The notes under the pieces: generated by a model
What the model saw: the letters and a program-made list of their open reading frames with translations, nothing else
The model's database searches: none
Told to the model about the DNA's origin: nothing
In this document: positions 34,389 through 41,837 of the stretch, in pieces
Layout of the letters: each line of letters opens with the position of its first letter
How positions within the stretch are numbered: the stretch's first letter is position 1
Source: Natrialba aegyptia DSM 13077
GTDB taxonomy: Archaea; Halobacteriota; Halobacteria; Halobacteriales; Natrialbaceae
Length of the DNA: 64,000 bases
Assembly: GCF_000337535.1 (NCBI RefSeq)
Contig: NZ_AOIP01000016.1
Span: forward strand, 169,851-233,850
Reading direction: 5' to 3'
Position numbers and translations under genes: made by a program

Positions 34389-34781
34389 TTAGAAAATAGA
34401 GTCGATAGAGATTTTGGCCTGCTGGGTCCCACGGTGATCACCGCCGCCGTGCCAGCGAAGTAGGGGGAGGTCGCTCGAACGGACCATCTTATCCCGAAGG
34501 ATCGTCAGTCCCGATCGCCCATGTGGTCGGTAGACGACAAAACAATACCAGCCATCGTACCGCCGTAGCTTCTCGTGGTACTCGCGGTAGACCTTCCAGT
34601 TTCCGGGCTGGCCATTCGAATGCTCGTGCATCGTCGATTTGATCTCGACCGGCGTGCCGTTGCCGAATCTGGCGTCGTGCCAGCTGGCGCGCTCGAGTTC
34701 AAAGCGACGATTTTCAGCCACCCGTTTCTCGACGATCGTCCCGAAGTGGTTTGCTCGCTTCGAGCGGTTCACGCGGACCAT
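34389..34781 (-). CDS. PD-(D/E)XK nuclease-like protein
   Basis: A 130-residue protein. The core [15 protein letters not shown] fits the D...ExK pattern of the restriction-endonuclease-like fold. It is preceded by RASWH and followed by [12 protein letters not shown], where strands would continue. It may be a nicking or Holliday-junction-type enzyme of the element, or a restriction remnant. ATG 34781 follows a TATATATA box at about 34797-34804. It seems intact. Confidence 0.55.
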   Translation of the reverse strand: MVRVNRSKRANHFGTIVEKRVAENRRFELERASWHDARFGNGTPVEIKSTMHEHSNGQPGNWKVYREYHEKLRRYDGWYCFVVYRPHGRSGLTILRDKMVRSSDLPLLRWHGGGDHRGTQQAKISIDSIF

Positions 34782-35170
34782 GCGCGTCACGCGCCACTAT
34801 ATATACAGAGAACGACGCCAGGACGAAGATCAGTACGAGCACGCTGTCTGTCACGTCAATACCGTCTTCCCGACGAATCGTGTCAGTAACGTACTTCTGT
34901 GGTAGGCTGAGTGTCATACTTCCCCGCGTGGAACCCCCTGCACGAAAACCTCAGCAAAACCGTAGTACAGCCTTGGCGATACCTTGATATCGCCGATAGT
35001 CACCAACCTTTATACGAAGGCGGGTTGCCCGCCGGATATGGCGCTGAACAAACTCCGAAAACTCGATCAGAACTCGCTCGGTGTAACACTTCCAAAGGAC
35101 GATTTCCGTGTCGAAGGCACTGTCTAGATGAGAGTTTGAGGAATGAGCAGGTGGTGGCGAGAAGTGTCCA

Positions 35171-35908
35171 ATGCAACTCGCCAACCTGCTCAGAGAGACC
35201 TTAGACGTGGATTGTGATGAGGTTTGGGAGAACGAGCGCACCCCGACACCCGTCAGGGTGTTCGGGATGCGTCTGCATTCGATGGGATTGTCGGTTCGAG
35301 AGGTTGTCTCAGTGCTCGAATTACTCGGCATTGACCGCTCTCACGGCGCAATCTGGAACTGGACGCACAAGCTTTCGGAGGCCCAGAGCGACCCGCCGAC
35401 GGCGCAGCCGTCGCGAGTCGCGGTCGACGAGAAATAGATCGAGGTTGACGGCGAGAAAAAGTGGCTGTACGCCGCGATCGACACAAAATCAAAGCTGCTG
35501 CTCGAAATCGACATCTACAGCCGTCCCCAGAACGCCTTGCGTTCTGGTGTGCGAACGAGACGCTGTGCGTCTCGTCAACGCCGCGGGACTGACCCCGCGG
35601 CGGCGTTTCTGCACCGTCTCACCGAGAAACACGATATCGACGAGACAGAGTTTCTCGTCGATGCTGGCGGTTATCTGACTGCCCTCGCACGCCACGAATT
35701 GAGCGGTCAGATCAATTACAGTGACCGAAACCACGTCGAAAAGTGGTTTCAGACGGTCTCAATGCGGATCGACCGCTTTCACTCCTTCTGGCGCGGCAGT
35801 TCGGCCAGTGCAAGACGCTGGCTTAGACGCTTCAGACACCACTACAACCACGATCGACCGAATCAAGCACTCAATGGCCGAACGCCAGCCGAGGAGGTGC
35901 TAAACTAG
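35171..35908 (+). pseudogene. IS6-family transposase with in-frame amber stop
   Basis: A single frame of 245 codons is interrupted by one TAG (35435-35437). Before it are an HTH-containing N-terminus (MRLHSMGLSVREVVSVLELL, then WNWTHKLSEA) and the first catalytic D in VAVDE. After it come IEVDGEKKWLYAAIDTKSK, the second D in FLVDAGGYLTA and the E in NHVEKWFQTVSM, ending RPNQALNGRTPAEEVLN. So the DDE triad is encoded. About 17 codons around 35525-35578 look inserted; they form two hairpins. The stop overlaps the right end of the IS. Confidence 0.85.
35527..35600. repeat. Three consecutive hairpins inside the transposase gene
   Basis: CCAGAACGC/GCGTTCTGG (35527-35547), ACGAGACGC/GCGTCTCGT (35555-35575) and CCGCGGG/CCCGCGG (35581-35600) stand in a row with 3-6-base loops. 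The first two lie in the stretch that seems inserted relative to normal IS6 proteins and keep the frame open. Confidence 0.7.
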
Positions 35909-36109
35909 ACAGTGCCGTGTCGAAGGACTGTTCGACGAGAACGGCGATCTACAAGACGAACATCACATCCACATTCGCCACATCGACGATGGAGAATGGC
36001 GGCTTGAACTAGTTGGAGAACTTAAGCCAAGATCTGAGTGAGTTAAGAATACATGTTGCTCAAATAAAACAATACTAATATAGAGGAGATTGTTATTTAA
36101 TCAACTATC

Positions 36110-36646
36110 TTAGAATTCGACAGTGGAATCTGTAACTGTTGTATCAGATTTAGTATGTACAACTTGGACGTTCAGCGTGTCCTCTCCAGCAAGATCCCCA
36201 CCACTCTCGTCTGACTCAATAGAGAGCGTGGCTCCTGCATCAAACAGGTCAAGATTTGAGACATCTATCTCAGTGTCGCCATTTGATGTGAACGAATCGG
36301 ATGATTCATCGTAATCCAATGTCGCCAGTGATGCGCCATCCTCATCTCGAACTACAAGGCGAAGGTTTTCGAATTCAATTGAATCACCTGAGGAGTGACT
36401 CACATACACTGCCGGATGCGTATTACTAGTACCCGGGTTTGATGGATCCCAATCGGAGTTAGTGCTCACATCAGTGTTTGTTGTCGGTGCTGTGTTACCA
36501 ATTCCATCGCCCATACCCATTACGGCAGCTGCAATCACAGCTGCGAGAATGACGGTGACTGCGACCATCAGTATAACTCCTATGACCGGCGATACAGCGC
36601 GTTCGTCCTCGCTTCCGAGGAATTTCTTGTTGAGTTCGTCAAACAT
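36110..36646 (-). CDS. Type IV pilin-like protein
   Basis: A 178-residue pilin. A short charged leader (MFDELNKKFLGSEDER) ends at the archaeal Pilin_N motif AVSPVIGVILMVAVTVILAA, where a PibD-type peptidase would cut before the hydrophobic helix. The rest is an acidic, Ser/Thr-rich beta domain. ATG 36646 puts the leader at normal length. AT-rich, like other element genes. It could be a structural or adhesion protein of the element or a cellular pilin picked up by it. Confidence 0.85.
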   Translation of the reverse strand: MFDELNKKFLGSEDERAVSPVIGVILMVAVTVILAAVIAAAVMGMGDGIGNTAPTTNTDVSTNSDWDPSNPGTSNTHPAVYVSHSSGDSIEFENLRLVVRDEDGASLATLDYDESSDSFTSNGDTEIDVSNLDLFDAGATLSIESDESGGDLAGEDTLNVQVVHTKSDTTVTDSTVEF

Positions 36647-36840
36647 TGTTTGTTCCGCACCCACGACAACCGAAGGCCGAGATACAGGGCCATAGTATGG
36701 CGACCCGTGTTGATGGGGACTCTATAGCCGACCCACCTACACACCCTCTTCGTGTCGCGTTGGTGCTGATAGCAACCAGTGGAGTACCGGTATATATAAC
36801 TAATCGATAGTGTACTCTTTCGGGTCACATCAGGTACTCC

Positions 36841-37806
36841 ATGGGTTTCAGATCTGATAATCAAGGCCATGTAGAGAGCTTACAGCACCCCCTTGAACCC
36901 ACGCCGTCTTGCATTCTCACATCTGATAGTGTCGGCGGCAAGGATTTTGTCGATTTACTCAAACGACCATCCATGGAGTGGGCCCAGCCGGTGATCGACG
37001 AGCGCGACCTTGCGCGCACCTACGATGGGGGTGCGTATGCCGATCCGTGGACCGCCGTTCTCGACTACCAGGTGGTTATGCGCTATGCGAGTCACCACCC
37101 AGACAACGGTTCCTACGCGATCTCGACGGCACTCGATATCCCACGGTCGCGAGTTCGCCCGTGGACCGAGAACAAGAGCAAGCCGGACCCGGTTCGAGGA
37201 ATCGAAACCGCTCGGGACTACGGGTGGCTCGCTGCGACGTACCACGATACCGAGTTCACGATACTGAACACGCTCGTCGCGACTATCTTCTCGGGTGGGT
37301 CGATCGATGCTGAACGGTACCAGCCGTAGTTTGCGCTCAATCACCGGCACCGGCGCTCCCACGTGATCGACATGCTCGAGGAAACTGGACTGGGATTCGA
37401 GTTCTACCACGAAGATGACGCGGGCCGCGCAACAGAGGTTCGGCCAACGGAGGATGCGACCGTACTCGGCCGAACGCTCGCCGTATTGGGCGCGCCGCTC
37501 GGTTCGAAGACCGAAATTGAGGATCTAACGCTTCCGTGGTATCTCGAGGAAGCCCCATACGAGACACGCGAAATGTTCGTCCTCGCCTATCTTGCAAACC
37601 GAGCGATCCACCATCGAGACGAGGATACGGTCCATATTCAGGAAGAACGCCCGCAGTCCTATCTCGACGAGCTGGCTGCGCTTATCGAAGACGTTTCGAA
37701 AGAAGCGGTGACCGTAGGTGAGCAACAGGTGACGATCTCGGCCGCCGCTGCGCGCTCACTTGGGCTACAGCCGCGGTATCGAACGCCGGCAACGGCATCG
37801 GAATAG
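36841..37806 (+). pseudogene. HTH-containing element protein with in-frame amber stop
   Basis: One frame of 321 codons is broken only by TAG at 37327-37329. The N-terminal half has an HTH (NGSYAISTALDIPRSRVRPWTE). FTILNTLVATIFSGGSID at the break and LPWYLEEAPYETREMFVLAY after it faintly recall paired LAGLIDADG segments, but this is uncertain. The likely ancestor codon at the break is a serine (TCG to TAG). The true start may be ATG 36973 (MEWAQPVIDE), where composition rises in GC. Similar long proteins occur in other haloarchaeal mobile regions, from memory. It reads toward the small membrane protein at 37811. Confidence 0.6.
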
Positions 37807-37810
37807 CGGG

Positions 37811-38158
37811 TCAGTGGAGCGATGACGAGAACAGCCCGAGTACGATCAGACTCCAGCCGACGAGCCCGATCCCGTAGAAGAGAAGTCGCACCCGAACTGA
37901 GAGGTTCGGGGATGACCCCGGCCAGATATCCATATCGTCCCCCATCAGGTGTAACCCTGAATCGTCATTGTATCCCGACCCTCCGGCGGGGGCCTGTGCA
38001 GCAGCGCCACCGCCGAGTGCGACGAGCAGAACCCCGAGAGCAGCCAGTCCGATGATGTACGGCCCGGAATAGGTGAGAGCGTACACGAGCCCAACGGTCA
38101 GAAGTCCCAATACGCCGGTATCCATCACCAGTGGTTTCAATAACCGAGTTAGATCCAT
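37811..38158 (-). CDS. Small membrane protein, element-encoded
   Basis: 115 residues with about three helices (LGLLTVGLVYALTYSGPYII, GLAALGVLLVALGGG and LLFYGIGLVGWSLIVLGLF) and a polar loop. ATG 38158 is preceded by a palindrome at 38170-38183 and an AT-rich region that must hold its promoter. It converges on the HTH pseudogene. Function unknown. Confidence 0.6.
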   Translation of the reverse strand: MDLTRLLKPLVMDTGVLGLLTVGLVYALTYSGPYIIGLAALGVLLVALGGGAAAQAPAGGSGYNDDSGLHLMGDDMDIWPGSSPNLSVRVRLLFYGIGLVGWSLIVLGLFSSSLH

Positions 38159-38169
38159 AGTCACAAATG

Positions 38170-38183
38170 TCAACAATTGTTGA
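38170..38183. promoter_or_regulatory. 14-bp perfect palindrome at the membrane-protein promoter
   Basis: TCAACAATTGTTGA starts 12 bp before the ATG at 38158 (minus strand), followed by an imperfect GAAAAGGTT...AACTTTTC repeat. The position near the transcription start suggests a repressor site, perhaps for the broken HTH gene at 38570. Confidence 0.5.
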
Positions 38184-38386
38184 AAAGGTTATCAACTTTT
38201 CTGTGCCCTGCGATGAATTTGCGGGACCACTAGATTATTAATTTACTGTGAAATAAGATGATAAATACCCGGAGTAGTGTGGAAAGTTCGACTACGAATT
38301 GATCAGATTTCGCCTGTAGCCTGTCTGCAGAAGAGAGTTCATGTGAATCCATTGTTCTTAACTATCAGACGGAGAGGCTAGATTTC

Positions 38387-38587
38387 ATGGGTATTCTACT
38401 TCAAATTGCTGTGGTCGTATCAGTAGTACTCGGGTTGGCCTATATTGCTGTGCCACAAACGATGCATCGTTTTGACTTACGATACCTCCGTGGCAACTCG
38501 TCTAAACTATCTAAAAAAGAAGTCTGGCTCTATCGTTTGGTTGGAATGGCACTTATCGTGTTAATGTTGTCACGGCTGTCCTTCTAG
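38387..38587 (+). CDS. Small two-helix membrane protein
   Basis: 66 residues with an N-terminal helix (ILLQIAVVVSVVLGLAYI), a basic loop (RYLRGNSSKLSKKEVW) and a second helix (LVGMALIVLMLSRLSF). A TTCTTAA box lies about 30 bp before the ATG. AT-rich. Its end overlaps the end of the repressor-like pseudogene on the other strand by 18 bp. Function unknown. Confidence 0.55.
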   Translation: MGILLQIAVVVSVVLGLAYIAVPQTMHRFDLRYLRGNSSKLSKKEVWLYRLVGMALIVLMLSRLSF

Positions 38588-38808
38588 ATCCTCGGCGTCG
38601 AGTTCACCTGCGAGATACGCGCGCCCGCGATCAGTGATCCGGTACAGTCCCTCATCGACGCGATCGACGAGTTCGGCGTCGCGCAATTTTCCGAGTCGCG
38701 TGCTCAGGTAGTGCCGCGAGTAGTCGGTGTTGACCGCAAGAACTCGCGGCGAGAGGATCAGGCCGCTGTCTGAGAGGTTTCGAGAATGCGGTCATCAGCC
38801 TGCGTCAT
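38570..38808 (-). pseudogene. Phage-repressor-like winged HTH, frameshifted
   Basis: The start MTQADDRILE and, in the next frame, LSDSGLILSPRVLAVNTD, then YSRHYLSTRLGKLRDAELV and YRITDRGRAYLAGELDAEDL form a complete winged helix of the phiH1-repressor-like type common in haloarchaea. The frame changes once near 38777-38782 (one base missing). It starts at the point where the integrase remnant begins on the other strand. Confidence 0.7.
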
Positions 38809-38832
38809 CCACGAAAGAGTCACACCCACGCG

Positions 38833-39048
38833 AGCAAGTGCCCTTCGGCGAGGTCGCCGCACCACGTTCGAACCGGTTCGATCGCTTGGCATCAGGATCG
38901 CGGTGTTCCGCGAGAGGTGACGGCGGAACGGGTGAACGCTTCGCAGGACGTTATCGATCGGTACTACGACAAGGCGACCAAGCGCGAGCGGATGGAGCTT
39001 CGGCGGCGTCCGCACCTCGAAAAGCTCGAAATCGAACGAGAGACATGA
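38833..39048 (+). pseudogene. Tyrosine recombinase (integrase), C-terminal remnant
   Basis: The frame encodes SPHHVRTGSIAWHQ, then EVTAERVNASQDVIDRYYDK and ATKRERMELRRRPHLEKLE before a stop. The H-x-x-R of box II, the following H and the active-site tyrosine region (VIDRYYDKAT) are in the right order for the C-terminal 70 residues of a XerCD-type archaeal integrase. No catalytic N-terminal part or start codon remains. It ends 50 bp before the attR repeat, the place where such elements keep their integrase. Confidence 0.75.
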
Positions 39049-39098
39049 CGACGAAATTCAGCAGTTCGATCCGGTACAGTCCGGCGAAAATCAGCCTA

Positions 39099-39121
39099 GT
39101 TCCTATCCGGGCGATCCCATA
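39099..39121 (+). repeat. attR, copy of the tRNA-Pro 3' end
   Basis: Right attachment repeat, identical to 29759-29775 over its last 17 bp. It is followed at once by high-GC chromosomal DNA. Confidence 0.85.
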
Positions 39122-39246
39122 TTGCTGTCGCGAACAAATTGGTGAGCGGCAGGAGTGGCCAGTGATCCGCTGTGACCTGACGAGAGGCGGTATCGACCGA
39201 TCGGAACCGAGCGGGCCGGTGAACGGGAACGCTGTGAGCGAATCAG

Positions 39247-39459
39247 TTACTCCTGGTCGATCCGTTTCAAGGTGGCCCAGACACCGAACACGAGGACGAC
39301 GAAAACGGCGAACGCAACGAAGAATAAGACCGCTTCGACCCAGCCCGCGAGGTTGACTTCGATAGCTTCCACGAGGGCCAGTTCCCACCCGACGAAGAGG
39401 ACAAGCAGTCCGGTAGCTGCGATCAGGAGAACCAGGAGTCGGTCGCTAACGGCAGCCAT
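39247..39459 (-). CDS. Small two-helix membrane protein
   Basis: 70 residues with two long helices (LLVLLIAATGLLVLFVGWEL and AVLFFVAFAVFVVLVFGVWA) and a charged end. ATG 39459 has a TTTATC-type box about 25 bp upstream. First gene of chromosomal character after attR. Function unknown. Confidence 0.6.
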   Translation of the reverse strand: MAAVSDRLLVLLIAATGLLVLFVGWELALVEAIEVNLAGWVEAVLFFVAFAVFVVLVFGVWATLKRIDQE

Positions 39460-39733
39460 ATCGGATGTTTGGGTCTGAGAACGATAAACAACGGACTTGA
39501 ACTGGCCAACCAGATGCAGAGACTGGGTCGGTCCGGCGCTGTACGGCGGCCGAAATGGCCGCTTCCTGAGCCCAACGGCGGAGTTGGGTACCAGAGTAAC
39601 CACTGCGGGTCACTGCACACCCGATCGCACGATGGCTGTGCGACTGGTGTGAGAATCGTTGCGGTTGGTACTCTAGTCGACGGTTCACGGAACTGTCTTC
39701 GGGGCTGGTTGCGTGTTTGCGGTCACCGCGGGA

Positions 39734-40888
39734 TCACTGTGGACGATCGGTTACTGCTGGTAACGAAAACGAGAACGTCGATCCGTCGCCGGGTGTAGAA
39801 TCAACCCAAATTTCGCCGCCGTGGCGTTCGACAATCCGCTTACAGAGGGCGAGCCCGATTCCCGTCCCTGACGTTTCTTCATGGGTGTGGAGCCGCTGGA
39901 ACACGTCGAAGATACGATCTTGATCCGCGGGATCGATTCCGATGCCGGTATCTCGAACCGAGATGATCCACTCGTCAGTATCGCGTTTCGCGGAAATACT
40001 GATCCGGGGCGGCTCGTCGCCACTATACTCGATAGCGTTCGAAAGCAGGTTCTGGAAGAGTTGTCGTAACTGTCTCTTATCGCCTACAGTGCGCGGTAGT
40101 TCCTCGGTTTCGATAGTGGTGCCAGTCTCGGCGAGCTGGAGTTCGAGATCCTTTCGAACGGTCGCAAGAACCTCGTCGAGAGCAACGGGTTCGAGCGATT
40201 CGCCCCGCATATCGACGCGCGAGTATTCGAGTAGCCCCTCGATCATCGCTCGCATTCGCTCCGAACCGTCGATCGCGTAGCCGAGGAACTCGTCGGCGTC
40301 CTCGTCGAGTTCACCCCCGTAGCGACGCTCGATAAGTTGCAGATAGCTCGATACCATTCGGAGCGGCTCTTGAAGGTCGTGGGAGGCCGCGTACGCGAAC
40401 TGTTCGAGTCGCTCGTTCGATGCTTCGAGTTGCGCCTGGGTTCGTTCGAGAAGACGGTTTTGTCGTTCGAGTCGGTAGGCGTGTGTTTTCGCCTGTGCAG
40501 CGTAGGCCCCGACGCCGTATCCGGCGACAGAACTGAATCCAGTGAGGATGAGAACGGATCGGACCGGGTTAGAGATCGCTGGACCAGGCTGGAGGTTGTA
40601 GAGCGCGAGAATGGCGAGCATCACCCCGATGCCGACGAGACACCAGCCCCCGATAGTGGCGTAGAATCGCGGGTGAATGTCAGTCCGGGGCAATCGATAC
40701 CCGCCGCCGAGAAGGACGATGCCGGGTCCGGCAATGAAACTGGAGACGACGAGGATGCTCGAGAGGGACAGTTCCTGGGCAACCGGCAAAGAGACCCAGA
40801 TTACAGCAAGTGCGAGGTACAGGACGCCGAGCGTGAGGATAACGGTTCTCCCACCAGTACTAGTTCCCAGGCGATCCCACGAGAGCAT
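39734..40888 (-). CDS. Membrane sensor histidine kinase
   Basis: A 384-residue kinase. About five N-terminal helices (to residue 130) form a membrane sensor without a large outer loop. A short coiled coil (RLERQNRLLERTQAQLEASN) follows, then the HisKA box with phospho-acceptor His170 in AYAASHDLQEPL. The ATPase domain has the N box NLLSNAIEY, G1 DTGIGID and G2 GTGIGLAL. It would phosphorylate a response regulator; none is adjacent, so it is an orphan. The signal is unknown. Confidence 0.9.
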   Translation of the reverse strand: MLSWDRLGTSTGGRTVILTLGVLYLALAVIWVSLPVAQELSLSSILVVSSFIAGPGIVLLGGGYRLPRTDIHPRFYATIGGWCLVGIGVMLAILALYNLQPGPAISNPVRSVLILTGFSSVAGYGVGAYAAQAKTHAYRLERQNRLLERTQAQLEASNERLEQFAYAASHDLQEPLRMVSSYLQLIERRYGGELDEDADEFLGYAIDGSERMRAMIEGLLEYSRVDMRGESLEPVALDEVLATVRKDLELQLAETGTTIETEELPRTVGDKRQLRQLFQNLLSNAIEYSGDEPPRISISAKRDTDEWIISVRDTGIGIDPADQDRIFDVFQRLHTHEETSGTGIGLALCKRIVERHGGEIWVDSTPGDGSTFSFSLPAVTDRPQ

Positions 40889-41002
40889 GACAATACGTGT
40901 GGATCAAGGCTGATTATAGACCTTGTGTGTTAATAGGGAGTTACCCCCGTACCAGTCCTGCAAGCCGAACGACTACCCTCACCCGCAGTACACGCTACAG
41001 GC

Positions 41003-41689
41003 ATGACGGCTCGTCGAACCGGCGTTCAGACTGCGCTGAAACGATGGTTCATAAACGGTGTCGCCGTGACGATTCCACTCGTGATTACGCTCGTTATCTT
41101 GCTCGTCGTCGTCGATTTCGTCCTCAGCGTTCTCTCGCCCGTCGTCGACGGAATCATTTATACGCTCCCAAACGACCCACCGACCGCAGTCGTTTAACCG
41201 GTGACGCTTACGTCGCTGGTCGCCTTCTTCCTCCTGGTCGGTATTATCGCGGACTACACTCCCGGCCGATACATCTCGAAACGAGTTCACGCCACGATGG
41301 AAACCGTTCCCGGCATCAGCACCGTCTACGAGAGCGTCCGCCGGGCTAGTCGGCTGTTGCTCGACGACGAGACGGACCAGTTCAAGGACGTGAAACTCGT
41401 CACGTTCCCTCACAGAGACGCCTACACGCTCGCCTTTCTCACCGCAACGACGCCATCCGCGATCGAAGACCAACTCGACAGCGGCGCGATGGTGACGGTC
41501 ATGGTTCCGCTCGGACCGAATCCGACGACGAACGGCTTCGTCATGCACATGCCTGCAAAACACGTCTACGACGTGGACGTCACCGTCGAGGAGGCCATTC
41601 GATCCATCGCGACGCTGGGCGTCGCCTCTGACGAAATCGGAACCGAGACGGAGACCGAACCGTCCATTCCCTCCGAATCACCGGCTTAG
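41003..41689 (+). pseudogene. DUF502 membrane protein with in-frame ochre stop
   Basis: One frame of 229 codons has a single TAA at 41195-41197. Before it is the first DUF502 helix (RWFINGVAVTIPLVITLVIL). After it are the second helix (LVAFFLLVGIIADYTPG) and the family core YESVRRASRLLL and VKLVTFPHRD. The stop lies in the loop between the helices and could come from CAA by one change. A GTG lies 3 bp after the stop, so the second part might be re-initiated and made as a separate chain. Everything else is intact, so the change is recent or tolerated. Confidence 0.75.
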
Positions 41690-41805
41690 ACAGGGAGACG
41701 GATAGGCGGCAGAGAACCATCGACACCCGCCATCATCCGATCTTCGCATCGCACGTCAGCCACAGTGAGACTCACCGCTACCAGTTTCGATCTGCTTTGC
41801 AACCA

Positions 41806-41812
41806 TTTATAC
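41806..41812 (+). promoter_or_regulatory. TATA box of mcm
   Basis: TTTATAC lies 26-32 bp before the ATG at 41838, which supports this start. Confidence 0.65.
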
Positions 41813-41837
41813 CCGAAGGCAGCCCTACCACAGTGTA

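Larger units (their letters stand above)
35116..35916 (+). mobile_element. IS6-family insertion sequence, 801 bp
   Basis: Ends are GGCACTGTCTAG and its exact reverse complement. The flanks repeat GTGTCGAA (35108-35115 and 35917-35924), an 8-bp target duplication as in the IS6/IS26 family, whose ends also begin GGCACTGT. It carries one transposase gene with a stop codon, so it cannot move by itself. Clean ends and duplication suggest a fairly recent insertion. Confidence 0.9.
35038..36041 (+). pseudogene. SpoVT/AbrB-like regulator gene split by an insertion sequence
   Basis: The first 26 codons (MALNKLRKLDQNSLGVTLPK, then DDFRVEG) match the beta-strand start of AbrB/MazE-type DNA-binding proteins. 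The remaining 39 codons (LFDENGDLQDEHHIHIRHID, ending LKPRSE) lie after the IS6-type element from 35925. Joining them across one copy of the 8-bp duplication gives a 65-residue protein in frame. A TTTATAC box lies 23-29 bp before the ATG. The insertion adds a stop soon after the junction. The intact gene probably regulated functions of the element. Confidence 0.8.
29753..39121 (+). mobile_element. Degenerate integrative element (provirus/plasmid) in tRNA-Pro
   Basis: 9.37 kb bounded by the 3' part of tRNA-Pro and a 23-bp copy of it. Inside are genes typical of haloarchaeal proviruses or plasmids: small zinc fingers, a PrimPol-like gene, a phage-repressor-like HTH, a pilin, a toxin-antitoxin pair and a tyrosine recombinase tail next to the right end. 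Composition is patchy and often AT-rich (for example 31200-32850 and 38160-38580), unlike the flanks. At least seven genes are broken, so it is probably immobile. No capsid or terminase genes are seen, so virus or plasmid origin stays open. Confidence 0.85.

Noticed and set aside
34714..34917. 67-codon minus-strand frame with one hydrophobic segment
   Set aside because: It overlaps the start and TATA box of the nuclease-like gene in another phase; at best a remnant.
35435..37329. Amber codons read as pyrrolysine or as programmed readthrough
   Set aside because: Kept only as a low-interest check. No suppressor tRNA is visible here, and surrounding genes show ordinary decay by frameshift and insertion, so plain nonsense mutation is the better explanation.
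29753..39121. Replication origin of the element
   Set aside because: The palindromes at 31070-31120 and 32939-32977 were considered, but there is no iteron set or Orc1/Rep gene beside them.
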